DNA of 64,000 nt from the NCBI RefSeq assembly GCF_050157905.1, contig NZ_JBKIWZ010000001.1, forward strand, positions 2,976,001 through 3,040,000, read 5' to 3'. Made by a program: the position numbers and the translations under genes. The notes under the pieces were generated by a model. It was not told the DNA's origin. It worked only from the letters and a program-made list of their open reading frames with translations, and ran no database searches. The stretch's first letter is position 1. Each line of letters opens with the position of its first letter. The stretch comes from Pantoea sp050157905 (GTDB taxonomy: Bacteria > Pseudomonadota > Gammaproteobacteria > Enterobacterales > Enterobacteriaceae). This document shows positions 24,214 to 33,511 of this stretch, piece by piece.

Positions 24214-25029
24214 ATGGCTATCGATCCCACCCGTTTCTGCATCAATCGTAAAATTGCACCCCGGCTTTCACTGGAGGCTTTTTTCCAGCTGGTTCAACGT
24301 CTGGGGCTGAGTAAAGTTGAATTGCGCAATGACATGCCGGGCGGCAGCGTCACTGATGACCTCAGCGTTGACCAGCTACGGGCGCTGACTGACAGATATC
24401 AGATTGATATCGTGACCATCAATGCGCTCTATCCGTTTAACCGTATTGATAACGATCTGCTTGAGCGCGCGGAGGCGCTGCTTCGGACAGCACAGCAGAC
24501 TGGCGCCAGGGCGCTGGTGATGTGTCCGCTGAACGAGGGTGTCGCTCTCTCTCCTCAGCAGACCCAGGCGGCGATGCAGCAACTGGCACCGCGCTTTGCG
24601 CATTACGGCATTCAGGGACTGGTAGAGCCGCTGGGTTTTCCTGTCAGCTCGCTTCGTTCAGGCGCAGAGACGCAGCAACTTATCGCGGCGGCAGGCGTGC
24701 CCTTTAAACTGCTGCTGGACACCTTCCATCATCATCTCTCTGAGGAGGCCGGACAGCCGTTTCCAGCGGGCATCGACGTGGAACAGATTGGGCTGGTGCA
24801 TCTGTCTGGCGTAGAAGATCAACGTCCGACCGCCGAACTCACTGATGAGGAGCGCATCATGCTGAGTGACAAGGATGTGCTGAAGAGTGTGGAGCAGGTC
24901 AGACGCCTGGAGAAGCTGGGCTATAAAGGCACCTACGCCTTTGAGCCTTTCTCCAGCCAGCTTAACAGCTGGACCCCGGCAGAGACTGAGCGCCAGATCC
25001 GCCACAGTATTGAACTGTTGCAGGCCTGA
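24214..25029 (+). CDS. iolI: IolI-like inosose isomerase (sugar-phosphate isomerase TIM barrel)
   Basis: 271 residues of the AP-endonuclease 2 / xylose-isomerase-like TIM-barrel family. The expected metal tetrad is visible: Glu138 (VEPLG), Asp169 (LLDTFHHH), His196 (LVHLSG) and Glu244 (AFEPFS). In B. subtilis IolI interconverts 2-keto-myo-inositol and 1-keto-D-chiro-inositol, giving access to other inositol isomers. Overall similarity to B. subtilis IolI is modest, so IolH or another inositol-linked isomerase remains possible. It closes the cluster on the right, convergent with yhhS. Confidence 0.7.
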   Translation: MAIDPTRFCINRKIAPRLSLEAFFQLVQRLGLSKVELRNDMPGGSVTDDLSVDQLRALTDRYQIDIVTINALYPFNRIDNDLLERAEALLRTAQQTGARALVMCPLNEGVALSPQQTQAAMQQLAPRFAHYGIQGLVEPLGFPVSSLRSGAETQQLIAAAGVPFKLLLDTFHHHLSEEAGQPFPAGIDVEQIGLVHLSGVEDQRPTAELTDEERIMLSDKDVLKSVEQVRRLEKLGYKGTYAFEPFSSQLNSWTPAETERQIRHSIELLQA

Positions 25030-25074
25030 CGACGGCATTATGCAGGTTGCAGGCGGGGATCGAATGCAATGGAG

Positions 25075-26313
25075 TCACCGCCCTGCCCGCTGCTCGTCTG
25101 AAACGTCATCTGCCGCCTGCAACGCCTGACGCCGCTGCAGGCGCAGCGTGCAGAAAAACGCAACACAGACCAGCAGAGCCGTCAGCAGATAGACGCGGGA
25201 AACCCCGGCGTATGTCATGATGAACCCGGCCAGCGGGCCGGTAATGCCCAGCGAGAGATCCATAAAGGCGGTATAGGTTGCCAGCGCGCTGCCCTGGTTC
25301 TGCTGGGGCATCACTTTTACGGCGACCACCCCCAGCGCCGGAAACACCAGCGAAAATCCGGCCCCGGTCAGAAAGGCACCCGCTTTGGCCATCCAGGGCT
25401 CGCCTGCTGCGGCGACCAGCAACAGCCCGGCCGCTTCAACGGCCAGACAAACGCTGGCGACCCGCAGACCGCCGTGGCGATTAATGGCATTCGGGAACAG
25501 CAGGCGCGCCCCAACGAAAGCACCGCTGAACAGAGACAGGGCAAAGGCAGCGCCTTCCCAGCCTCTCTCCTGATAGAACAGCGTGATAAAGGTGGCGATG
25601 ACGCCAAATCCGGCCGAGCCCATCGCCAGAATGGCGCCAAAACCGGCGACTTTTCCCAGTACCGCCCGAAACGGCAGCGGTCTGGCCCGGCTCGCTTTCA
25701 CCGCCGGGCGCGGCACCGCGCAGGCGATCCCCACGACACAGATAGCGACAATCACCAGCGACAGCCACAGCAATCCACCCGCCCGGAATATCATTACGCC
25801 GAGCGGCGCGCCTATCGCCATCGCACCATAGGTGACAATGCCGTTCCAGGAGATGACGCGGCCGATATGCAGCGAGCCGACCCGCGCCACGCCCCACAGT
25901 GAGGTGCCGGTGCCGGTAAAACTCTGGCCGACACCCAGAATCAGCCTGCCCAGACAGAGCAGCGTCAGGCTTACCAGCGGTGAAGCGATCAGCGCCGCCA
26001 GCAGAATACACAGACCACTGATGAGGCACCCCACCAGTCCCGTCACCACCACTTTTTTGGGCCCCCAGAGATCGGCATAGCGTCCGGCATGCGGCCGGCT
26101 CAGCAGCGTCGCCACATACTGCAGGCTGATCACCAGCCCGGCCCAGAACGCACTGAAGCCCAGTTGCTCATGAACCCATCCCGGCAACACCGCCAGCGGC
26201 AGGCCGATGGTGAGATAACTGACAAAGTTGTAGGCTACGATAGAGAGGATCAGCAGAGAGATGCTCAGGCTTCCGGCTGGCGTATTCGGTTCCGCTGCAG
26301 GCTGTTCAGGCAT
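25075..26313 (-). CDS. yhhS: YhhS, MFS transporter
   Basis: 412 residues, twelve predicted membrane segments. SYLTIGLPLAVLPG and FSAFWAGLVISLQY are close to E. coli YhhS, and the position (after dcrB, divergent from yhhT) is the E. coli one apart from the inserted iol genes. Substrate is not established; arabinose or drug efflux has been proposed for the family. It should not be read as the inositol permease, since it belongs to the backbone. GAGGA precedes the ATG. Confidence 0.9.
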   Translation of the reverse strand: MPEQPAAEPNTPAGSLSISLLILSIVAYNFVSYLTIGLPLAVLPGWVHEQLGFSAFWAGLVISLQYVATLLSRPHAGRYADLWGPKKVVVTGLVGCLISGLCILLAALIASPLVSLTLLCLGRLILGVGQSFTGTGTSLWGVARVGSLHIGRVISWNGIVTYGAMAIGAPLGVMIFRAGGLLWLSLVIVAICVVGIACAVPRPAVKASRARPLPFRAVLGKVAGFGAILAMGSAGFGVIATFITLFYQERGWEGAAFALSLFSGAFVGARLLFPNAINRHGGLRVASVCLAVEAAGLLLVAAAGEPWMAKAGAFLTGAGFSLVFPALGVVAVKVMPQQNQGSALATYTAFMDLSLGITGPLAGFIMTYAGVSRVYLLTALLVCVAFFCTLRLQRRQALQAADDVSDEQRAGR

Positions 26314-26601
26314 GTGTCCTCACGCGCATAGTTGGCTGAATGATAAGGTTTATCTTTTCACTATACCTGCTTTCATGACCGGTGCATCAGAATGGCCCGG
26401 CAACCGGGTGGCTGGCTCTGCCCTGTCAGGCCGCCGTCAGTCAGATAAAACGTCCTGCCAGTGCGGCCGCAACCGCAGAATAGAGTGGTACTGATTAGCC
26501 AGCCATTCTGCCGTTGCGATTTACCGTTTCTCTGATAAATCAGCTTGTTAATTTTCTTTCAGCTAAACTGGTAACAGCCAATTGACGTCACGGGAGAGGG
26601 C

Positions 26602-27657
26602 ATGAGCGAGCTGCAACGGGAAAAGATCGGGCAAAATATTCTGATTAAACTGGCGATGCTGGTCATTATCCTCGCCGGTATCCGGGCTGCATCCGATATT
26701 CTGGTCCCGCTTCTGCTGGCGGCTTTCTTTGCCATCGTCCTCAATCCGCTGGTCACAATGCTGATGCGACGCGGCTTTCGGCGCGGACTGGCAATCGGGC
26801 TGGTGATCACGGTGATTTTCTGCCTGATCGTCCTGCTGGGCGCGGTTATCGCCAGCTCGATGAGCGAGTTTTCCAATCTCTATCCGCAGCTGCGCGCCAC
26901 CATGGAGCAGAAAATGACGGTGCTGCAACATCTGGCGGCGGGCTTTCATATCAATATTTCCACCAATGCGCTGGTTCAGCATTTCGACCCGAATACCATG
27001 ATGAACCTGGCCAGAGCGGCGCTGAGCGGTTTTTCCGGCGCAATGACTAACACCGTCCTGCTGGTGCTGACCGTGGTCTTTATGCTGTTTGAGGTCCACC
27101 ATCTGCCTTACAAAATGCGTAACGCACTGGTGAACCCGAAAATCCGCATCGCCGGGCTGCATAAGGCGCTGAAAGGGGTTACTCACTATCTGGCGCTGAA
27201 AACCCTGGTGAGTCTGATTACCGGGCTTTCGGTCTGGCTGACGCTCTTTCTGCTGGATGTGAAATTCGCGCTGTTGTGGGCCGTCGTGGCGTTTATCCTC
27301 AACTTTATTCCCAACATTGGCCCGATTATCGCCGGGATTCCGCCTTTCCTGCAGGCGCTGCTGCTGAACAGCCTGTTCGATGCAGCGATGGTGGCGGCGC
27401 TGTTTACCGCAATCCACATGGTGTTCGGTAACATGCTGGAACCACGCCTGATGGGACGGGGTCTTGGCCTGTCGACGCTGGTGGTGTTCCTGTCGCTGGT
27501 ATTCTGGGGCTGGCTGCTGGGCCCGGTCGGCATGCTGCTCTCGGTGCCGCTCACCAGCATCACGAAAATCCTGATGGAAACCACACCGGGTGGCAGCCGT
27601 CTGGCGATTATGCTGGGCACCGGCAGACCGAAACGAGCCCGTGGATTAACCAAGTAG
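26602..27657 (+). CDS. yhhT: YhhT, AI-2E-family (PerM-like) membrane protein
   Basis: 351 residues with about seven or eight membrane segments in the arrangement of the AI-2E transporter family (DUF20). LNFIPNIGPIIAGIPPF and the C-terminal NMLEPRLMGRGLGLS are family signatures. It corresponds to E. coli YhhT, divergent from yhhS. The true substrate is unknown; relatives include TqsA and Na+/H+ antiporters. Its 3' end overlaps the convergent regulator gene by 12 bases. Confidence 0.88.
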   Translation: MSELQREKIGQNILIKLAMLVIILAGIRAASDILVPLLLAAFFAIVLNPLVTMLMRRGFRRGLAIGLVITVIFCLIVLLGAVIASSMSEFSNLYPQLRATMEQKMTVLQHLAAGFHINISTNALVQHFDPNTMMNLARAALSGFSGAMTNTVLLVLTVVFMLFEVHHLPYKMRNALVNPKIRIAGLHKALKGVTHYLALKTLVSLITGLSVWLTLFLLDVKFALLWAVVAFILNFIPNIGPIIAGIPPFLQALLLNSLFDAAMVAALFTAIHMVFGNMLEPRLMGRGLGLSTLVVFLSLVFWGWLLGPVGMLLSVPLTSITKILMETTPGGSRLAIMLGTGRPKRARGLTK

Positions 27658-28329
27658 CTGTTGCTGAACGTGCTGCAGATGACGCGCCATCGCCTGGCGG
27701 GCTGCGGGTTCATCGCCCGCGATAATCGCCTGAGCTATCTGCTGATGATCGGCATTCATCTTCTGCGCAACGCTGTTATCAGCAAAATGGCGTTCCAGTC
27801 GCTGCACATGCGGGCTGTGGCGGCGGTTCCACAACTGCTCCAGCATCTCACGCAGCACATCGTTACCGCTCATCTCGCTGATTAACAGGTGAAAGCGTTT
27901 ATCCTGCGTCAGAAAAGCCGCATCGTTCTCATTGTGCTGCTGCAGTTCTTCGGACAGCGCCAGCAATGCTGTCCGCTGCGCATCAGTGCCATGACGTGCC
28001 GCCAGGCCCGCCAGCATTGCCTCAAACGTTTCACGCGCCTGCAGAAGGTCCTGCAGACTACAGGTTTCACTCTCCTGTGGCGTGGCGCGCTGCGGCAGCG
28101 GCTGTGCAACAAAGACGCCGGTGCCGGTGCGGATGTCGACCCAGCCTGTCATCTCCAGTGCAATCAGTGCCTCACGCACTGACGAGCGGCTGACGCCCAG
28201 CTGCCTGGCCAGCTCGCGTTCCGGCGGCAACAGCCCTCCCGCCACAAAGTCGCCGCGCGCAATACCGTCCATGATGGCGTTAGCAATCTGGCGATAGAGA
28301 CGCTCAGTTTTTATTACCGTCAGGGTCAT
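27646..28329 (-). CDS. UxuR/ExuR-like FadR-type (GntR) transcriptional regulator
   Basis: 227 residues: a GntR winged helix (about 10-75, LPPERELARQLGVSRSSVREALIALEMTGWV) followed by an all-helical FadR-type effector domain (about 90-220) with the metal- or ligand-binding Asp and His residues. It is divergent from uxuA, so a hexuronate-responsive repressor like UxuR is likely. E. coli has UxuR and ExuR, so the exact orthologue is uncertain. It is convergent with and overlaps yhhT by 12 bases. Confidence 0.8.
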   Translation of the reverse strand: MTLTVIKTERLYRQIANAIMDGIARGDFVAGGLLPPERELARQLGVSRSSVREALIALEMTGWVDIRTGTGVFVAQPLPQRATPQESETCSLQDLLQARETFEAMLAGLAARHGTDAQRTALLALSEELQQHNENDAAFLTQDKRFHLLISEMSGNDVLREMLEQLWNRRHSPHVQRLERHFADNSVAQKMNADHQQIAQAIIAGDEPAARQAMARHLQHVQQQLLG

Positions 28330-28427
28330 TAGCTTCTCCTTTATTGCGCGTAACGCCGGTTACGGCCGCTACAGTTTGTCACGCTGAGATCCGGATCACG
28401 GCCCGGTTTTGCCCGCTATCATACTCT

Positions 28428-28446
28428 TGGTCCAGCGGCCTGACCA
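28428..28446. promoter_or_regulatory. Candidate FadR-type operator before uxuA
   Basis: TGGTC (28428-28432) and GACCA (28442-28446) form an inverted repeat of the TGGTC/GACCA type bound by GntR/FadR regulators. It lies between a possible -10 (TATCAT, 28417-28422) and the uxuA ribosome site, a position suited to repression. The half-site spacing (9) is longer than usual. Confidence 0.4.
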
Positions 28447-28475
28447 CTGGGCCACATCACAGTTAAGGAGTGAAG

Positions 28476-29666
28476 ATGGAACATACATGGCGATGGTACG
28501 GCCCGAACGACCCGGTTTCACTGGATGATGCGCGTCAGGCAGGCGCAACCGGTATCGTAACGGCGCTGCACCATATTCCTAATGGCGAAATCTGGCCGGT
28601 TGAGGAGATTAAAGCGCGTCAGGCATTACTGGCGAAAAAAGGGCTGGTCTGGTCGGTGGTGGAGAGCATTCCGGTTCACGAAGCGATCAAAACGCAGCGT
28701 GGAGACTACCTTCGCTATATCGCTAATTATCAGCAATCGCTACGGAATCTGGCCGCCTGCGGAATTGATACCGTCTGCTACAACTTTATGCCGGTGCTGG
28801 ACTGGACGCGCACGGATCTCGCCTGGACGCTACCGGATGGTGCGAAAGCGCTGCGCTTTGACGCCGACGCGTTCGCTGCCTTTGAGCTTTACCTGCTCAG
28901 GCGGCCGGGTGCAGAACAGGATTACAGCACCACTGAGCAGCAGGCTGCCGCTCAGCGCTTCGCCGCGATGAGCGATGAGGAAAAGAATACGCTGGTCCGC
29001 AACATTATCGCCGGGCTGCCAGGCGCCGAAGAGGGTTACACCCTGGAGCAGTTCCAGACCCAACTGGCGCAGTATGACGGCATTGATAAAGCAAAACTGC
29101 GCGAACATCTGGCCACCTTCCTGCGTGCCATCGTACCGGTCGCGGAAGAAACGGGCATCCGGCTGGCGGTGCATCCGGACGATCCACCGCGCCCTATTCT
29201 GGGCCTGCCGCGCATTATCTCTACTCAGGAAGATATGCAGTGGCTGAAGGAGACGGTAGACAGCCTGCATAACGGTTTCTGTTTCTGCACCGGCTCCTAT
29301 GGCGTCCGGGCCGACAACGCGCTGGTTGAGATGGCAGAGACCTATGCGGACCGCATTAACTTCGTTCACCTGCGCGCCACAAAACGCGAGGAGAATCCGG
29401 CCAGTTTCCATGAAGCGGCCCATCTGGCGGGTGACGTCGATATGGTCGGCGTGATTAAAGTGATTCTGGCGGAAGAGCAGCGTCGTCGCCGGGCCGGCCA
29501 GCACAGGGCGATCCCGATGCGTCCTGACCATGGTCATCAGATGCTGGACGACCTGCATAAGCGCACCAATCCGGGCTACTCTGCCATCGGCCGCCTGAAA
29601 GGGCTGGCTGAGCTGCGCGGCGTTGAAGTGGCACTTAAACAGATCTTTTTTTCCGACCAGGTATAA
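28476..29666 (+). CDS. uxuA: UxuA, D-mannonate dehydratase
   Basis: 396 residues from ATG 28476, with AAGGAG five bases upstream. The start MEHTWRWYGPNDPVSL and the motifs VHPDDPPRPILGLPRI, FHEAAHLAGDVDM and IPMRPDHGHQMLDD match UxuA and contain the metal ligands. It converts D-mannonate to 2-keto-3-deoxygluconate in hexuronate catabolism. The usual partner uxuB (fructuronate reductase) is not next to it. A strong terminator follows, so it is monocistronic. Confidence 0.95.
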   Translation: MEHTWRWYGPNDPVSLDDARQAGATGIVTALHHIPNGEIWPVEEIKARQALLAKKGLVWSVVESIPVHEAIKTQRGDYLRYIANYQQSLRNLAACGIDTVCYNFMPVLDWTRTDLAWTLPDGAKALRFDADAFAAFELYLLRRPGAEQDYSTTEQQAAAQRFAAMSDEEKNTLVRNIIAGLPGAEEGYTLEQFQTQLAQYDGIDKAKLREHLATFLRAIVPVAEETGIRLAVHPDDPPRPILGLPRIISTQEDMQWLKETVDSLHNGFCFCTGSYGVRADNALVEMAETYADRINFVHLRATKREENPASFHEAAHLAGDVDMVGVIKVILAEEQRRRRAGQHRAIPMRPDHGHQMLDDLHKRTNPGYSAIGRLKGLAELRGVEVALKQIFFSDQV

Positions 29667-29674
29667 CGCGCTCT

Positions 29675-29705
29675 TCTGGCCCGCCTGCTGGCGGGCCAGA
29701 GTTTT
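29675..29705 (+). terminator. Terminator after uxuA
   Basis: Perfect 11-bp stem TCTGGCCCGCC / GGCGGGCCAGA with a 4-base loop (29675-29700), followed by GTTTTGC. Confidence 0.85.
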
Positions 29706-29825
29706 GCTATCCGCTGTGACGAAGGCCGCTTTTTACCCTGAATGTTAACTCTCTTTGCCCACTTTAATACCTCACACCAACCCCGGTAAAACAACCTGTC
29801 AATAAATGCAAAATCTGGTCGATAA

Positions 29826-29854
29826 TTGACATGAGTCAGTTTCATGATTAGTAA
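29826..29854 (+). promoter_or_regulatory. Candidate sigma-70 promoter of the EAL gene
   Basis: A perfect -35 TTGACA (29826-29831), 17 bases, then TAGTAA (29849-29854). It leaves a leader of about 80 bases before the EAL gene. Confidence 0.5.
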
Positions 29855-29943
29855 AAACGCTAATCTGCACCGCCCGGAGAAATGCTATGCTGCGTAACTG
29901 ATTAGCCCCTCCCCATGAGACTAATAATTATTCCGAGGAGTTA

Positions 29944-31554
29944 ATGGTGTCGCGACTCAAAAATAAAAAGGACTCCGCCAGGCTGATTATTATTATTGCC
30001 GGTCTGTTACCACTGATCATTGGCATTTTCTTTACGGGTATCGACGCGCGGCATACCGTCCAGCAGCAGCAAATTAACGCGGCCAGCACCCTGCTATCGC
30101 AGGCCGAAAGAATGAGTGACAGCGCCTGGGATATGGTGACAGAACTCCGCCAGTTTCAGCATCAGCCCTGTCAGAAAATTGCAGGCCAGCTTCAGCGAAT
30201 CGGTGCCCTGAATGCGTATTTCCGCACCATTGGTAAAATGGAACAGGGTAAAATCGCCTGCTCATCAGCGTTTGGCTCAACGCCAGGCGAATTAAAAGAG
30301 ATGATCATGCGCGATCCGCCAGTCACGGGTAAAGCCTGGTGGAGTCTCTCCATTGCCGGAACATCAGGTGTACCAGACCGCCCGGCTGTCATTTTTATGC
30401 GGCAGCTGCCTGATGGCGAAGGCTTCTGGTCCGTTATTGACGGTCAGTATCTGATTGATTTTATGCGTGCTATCAGCAGCACGCATCTCTATTATTTCCG
30501 CATGGTGTTCAGCGACGGTGCGCCTGTCTCATTTGGTAATCCGCAAATCGCCGCATCCGGCTGGTTTGAACCGATGGTTTATCAGGCGTCGTCCAGCCGT
30601 TATCCCATTTCGGTGACGCTGGTTGCTCCGCCAGCTGAGCTGATCGCGGCCTGGCGTCAGGTCATTTTTATTATCATGCCTATGGCCGCTATTTTCTCGG
30701 TTGTGCTGATGCTCCTGGTGGCAAACTGGCTGCAACGACGTCTGTCATGGCGCGATGAAATCCGGCGGGCCATTACCAGCGGTCAGTTCAGAGCACATTA
30801 TCAGCCGGTTTATGATAACCAGCTGCAATGCTGCAGCGGCGCAGAAGTGCTGTTGCGATGGATAACACCCGACGGCAACGTCGTACGGCCTGATATTTTT
30901 ATCGGGGCAGCAGAAGCCGAAGGCATGATTGTGCCGCTGACCCGCCATCTGCTCGATCTGGTCGTAAAGGATGTGCAAAGCTGGCAGGTCGCGCCCCGTT
31001 TTCATCTGGCCATTAATGTCGCGGCAGATCATCTGCAGCATCCCGAATTTGTCAGCGATATGCTGCACTTTGCCGAGCGGGTAAAGCACAAGCAGTTTCT
31101 GATTACGCTGGAACTGACCGAACGCAGTCTGATTCGGGAGGGCCATGAGGTCGCGCGCAAACTGGATCGACTACGGGGTTATGGCATGAAGGTGGCCATT
31201 GATGATTTTGGGACCGGTCACTGTTCACTGAGCTACCTGCAAACCTTTACGCTGGATTATCTCAAGATTGATCGCGGCTTTATCAATGCCATTGAATCCC
31301 TTGAAGGCAGGACCCCGGTGCTGGACGCGATTATCCAGCTCAGCCATCAGCTGGAACTGAAAGTACTGGGTGAAGGTGTTGAAAACGCATTGCAGTTCCA
31401 CTATCTGCAACGGCGCGGGGTTGTCTATATTCAGGGCTACTACTATGCCCGCCCGATGGGTAATGCGGCACTTATCGCCTGGCTGACAGAGCAGGGTATG
31501 CAGCCTGTTGAGGACGCGTCCACCCTTCAGACGTTGCAGGAGATCAGCGCCTGA
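29944..31554 (+). CDS. CSS-motif membrane c-di-GMP phosphodiesterase (EAL)
   Basis: 536 residues. A first membrane segment (about 14-33), a periplasmic domain with the CSS motif (ACSSAFG) plus a second cysteine (QHQPCQKI), a second membrane segment (about 240-262), then a cytoplasmic EAL domain. The EAL motif appears as AEVLLRW; ELTERS, DDFGTGHCSLSYL and KIDRGFI are all present, so hydrolysis of c-di-GMP to pGpG is expected. In E. coli CSS-type phosphodiesterases, the disulphide state set by DsbA/DsbB controls activity. GAGGAG precedes the start. The exact E. coli counterpart (PdeB, PdeC and others) is not clear. Confidence 0.88.
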   Translation: MVSRLKNKKDSARLIIIIAGLLPLIIGIFFTGIDARHTVQQQQINAASTLLSQAERMSDSAWDMVTELRQFQHQPCQKIAGQLQRIGALNAYFRTIGKMEQGKIACSSAFGSTPGELKEMIMRDPPVTGKAWWSLSIAGTSGVPDRPAVIFMRQLPDGEGFWSVIDGQYLIDFMRAISSTHLYYFRMVFSDGAPVSFGNPQIAASGWFEPMVYQASSSRYPISVTLVAPPAELIAAWRQVIFIIMPMAAIFSVVLMLLVANWLQRRLSWRDEIRRAITSGQFRAHYQPVYDNQLQCCSGAEVLLRWITPDGNVVRPDIFIGAAEAEGMIVPLTRHLLDLVVKDVQSWQVAPRFHLAINVAADHLQHPEFVSDMLHFAERVKHKQFLITLELTERSLIREGHEVARKLDRLRGYGMKVAIDDFGTGHCSLSYLQTFTLDYLKIDRGFINAIESLEGRTPVLDAIIQLSHQLELKVLGEGVENALQFHYLQRRGVVYIQGYYYARPMGNAALIAWLTEQGMQPVEDASTLQTLQEISA

Positions 31555-31806
31555 ATGCAGACGACGCGAGCCTCGCAGGTGACACAGCCGATATCCACGC
31601 GGTGTTCAGGCTTTCCGCCTGCGCTGCCGGGTTTCCTGATCGGCCTGGTCAGACCGAAAAGGCTATTCGCTATCGGTTTCGGCTGTCATCGCCTCTTCTT
31701 AAACCTGATTCGCTGAAAAAACCAGCATTCGTCACGCAGCGTGATAATTTTTGTGCGTCGCTAAACAGCGTAAATCCGCACGCTTAATGGCCATCTCTGG
31801 CTCAAA

Positions 31807-31837
31807 CATGACAGATATCACACAAAAACGGTATACT
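31807..31837 (+). promoter_or_regulatory. Candidate proP promoter with a CRP-like half site
   Basis: ATGACA (31808-31813) and TATACT (31832-31837) are separated by 18 bases, a good sigma-70 promoter. CATGA-N6-TCACA (31807-31822) overlaps the -35 and matches one CRP half site fully and the other partly. E. coli proP P1 is likewise repressed by CRP binding at the promoter. The leader would be about 155 bases. Confidence 0.5.
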
Positions 31838-31920
31838 CTGTCGCTGTTCGGGATGATTACAACAGTAATTATTGTGTCAGCGAACACCTGAATAGCGCTT
31901 ATTTACGGCTATGCTTAAAT

Positions 31921-31970
31921 TTCTCAACGCAGCGGTCTGACTGCTTCAACCCGGCTCGCGCCGTTGAGAA
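31921..31970 (+). repeat. Long-range hairpin in the proP leader
   Basis: TTCTCAACG (31921-31929) is perfectly complementary to CGTTGAGAA (31962-31970), with 32 bases between that contain further GC pairing. It ends 28 bases before the proP start and would lie in the 5' untranslated RNA. Confidence 0.55.
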
Positions 31971-31998
31971 CTTTCGTGTTCCATTACAGGGTAATTCT

Positions 31999-33504
31999 AT
32001 GAAATTGCGTAGGAAGCGTGTAAAACCAATGGGGATCAATGATGTTACTATCATTGATGATGCCCGTTTACGTAAAGCCATCACCGCAGCCTCTCTGGGT
32101 AACGCGATGGAGTGGTTCGACTTTGGTGTTTATGGCTTTGTTGCCTATGCGCTGGGTAAGGTCTTCTTCCCCGACGCGTCACCGGGTGTTCAGATGATTG
32201 CAGCACTGGGGACCTTCTCTGTGCCCTTCCTCATCCGTCCGCTGGGTGGTCTGTTTTTCGGTATGCTGGGCGACAAATATGGTCGCCAGAAAATTCTCTC
32301 TATTACCATTATCATCATGTCGGTCAGTACGTTCTGTATCGGCCTGATCCCCTCTTATGCGTCTATCGGCATCTGGGCGCCGATTCTGCTGCTGCTTGCC
32401 AAGATGGCGCAGGGCTTTTCCGTAGGCGGTGAGTACACCGGTGCCTCGATCTTTGTGGCCGAGTATTCGCCGGACCGCAAACGTGGCTTTATGGGAAGCT
32501 GGCTCGACTTTGGTTCCATCGCGGGCTTCGTGCTGGGCGCAGGCCTGGTTGTGCTGATCTCCTCAATTATCGGCGAAGAGAACTTCCTTGAGTGGGGCTG
32601 GCGTCTGCCGTTCTTCGTGGCGCTGCCGCTGGGGATTATTGGCCTTTACCTGCGTCATGCGCTGGAAGAGACGCCTGCCTTCCAGCAGCACGTCGATAAA
32701 CTGGAACAGGGCGACCGTGAAGGCCTGCAGGATGGCCCGAAAGTCTCCTTTAAAGAGATTGCGACCAAACACTGGCGTAGCCTGCTCTCCTGTATCGGTC
32801 TGGTTATCGCCACTAACGTCACTTACTACATGTTGCTGACGTACATGCCGAGCTACCTCTCCCATAATCTGCACTACAGCGAAGATCATGGTGTGATGAT
32901 CATCATCGCCATCATGATCGGTATGCTGTTTGTTCAGCCGATGATCGGCATGATGAGTGACCGTTTTGGCCGTCGTCCCTTTGTCATTATCGGCAGTCTC
33001 GCCCTGATGATCTTCTCGATTCCCGCTTTCATGATGATCAACAGCGGCGTACTGGGTATGATTTTTGGTGGTCTGCTGCTGATGGCGGTGATCCTCAACG
33101 CCTTTACCGGCGTGATGGCCTCTTCCCTGCCAGCGATGTTCCCGACGCACATCCGCTACAGTGCGCTGGCCAGTGCGTTTAACATTTCGGTGCTGGTTGC
33201 CGGTCTGACGCCAACCCTGGCGGCCTGGCTGGTCGAAACGACGAACAACCTCTACATGCCTGCCTACTATCTGATGGTGGTGGCCGTGATTGGTCTGATT
33301 ACCGGTCTGTTCATGAAAGAGACGGCGAACAAGCCACTGAAAGGCGCGACACCGGCGGCCTCTGACATGGAAGAAGCACGCGAAATTCTGCAGGAGCATC
33401 ACGATAACATCGAGAACAAAATCGAAGATATCGACGCAGAGATCGCCCGTCTGGAAGCGAAACGTAAAAACCTGGTGCAGCAGCATCCGGATATCAACGA
33501 GTAA
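31999..33504 (+). CDS. proP: ProP, osmolyte/proton symporter (proline, glycine betaine)
   Basis: 501 residues, the E. coli length being 500. Twelve membrane segments of the MFS metabolite/H+ symporter group with SLGNAMEWFDFGVYGFVAYALG, SVGGEYTGASIFVAEYSPDRKRGF and DRFGRRPF. The C-terminal tail (from about 450) is a heptad-rich coiled coil, IENKIEDIDAEIARLEAKRKN, which in E. coli sets the osmotic threshold. It takes up proline, betaine and ectoine under hyperosmotic stress. In-frame start 31999 fits the E. coli N-terminus and has AGGG upstream. Confidence 0.96.
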   Translation: MKLRRKRVKPMGINDVTIIDDARLRKAITAASLGNAMEWFDFGVYGFVAYALGKVFFPDASPGVQMIAALGTFSVPFLIRPLGGLFFGMLGDKYGRQKILSITIIIMSVSTFCIGLIPSYASIGIWAPILLLLAKMAQGFSVGGEYTGASIFVAEYSPDRKRGFMGSWLDFGSIAGFVLGAGLVVLISSIIGEENFLEWGWRLPFFVALPLGIIGLYLRHALEETPAFQQHVDKLEQGDREGLQDGPKVSFKEIATKHWRSLLSCIGLVIATNVTYYMLLTYMPSYLSHNLHYSEDHGVMIIIAIMIGMLFVQPMIGMMSDRFGRRPFVIIGSLALMIFSIPAFMMINSGVLGMIFGGLLLMAVILNAFTGVMASSLPAMFPTHIRYSALASAFNISVLVAGLTPTLAAWLVETTNNLYMPAYYLMVVAVIGLITGLFMKETANKPLKGATPAASDMEEAREILQEHHDNIENKIEDIDAEIARLEAKRKNLVQQHPDINE

Positions 33505-33511
33505 TCGTTAT

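Larger units (their letters stand above)
31555..31998. other. Intergenic region between the EAL gene and proP
   Basis: About 440 bases. A short stem TCACG-CAG-CGTGA (31732-31744) followed by TAATTTTT could be a weak terminator. Further right come the proP promoter candidate and a leader hairpin, listed separately. No gene is recognised in 31555-31730. Confidence 0.5.

Noticed and set aside
25075..26313. yhhS as the inositol permease of the iol cluster
   Set aside because: It is the conserved backbone gene found next to dcrB in E. coli, which lacks iol genes, and it is not of the sugar-porter type.
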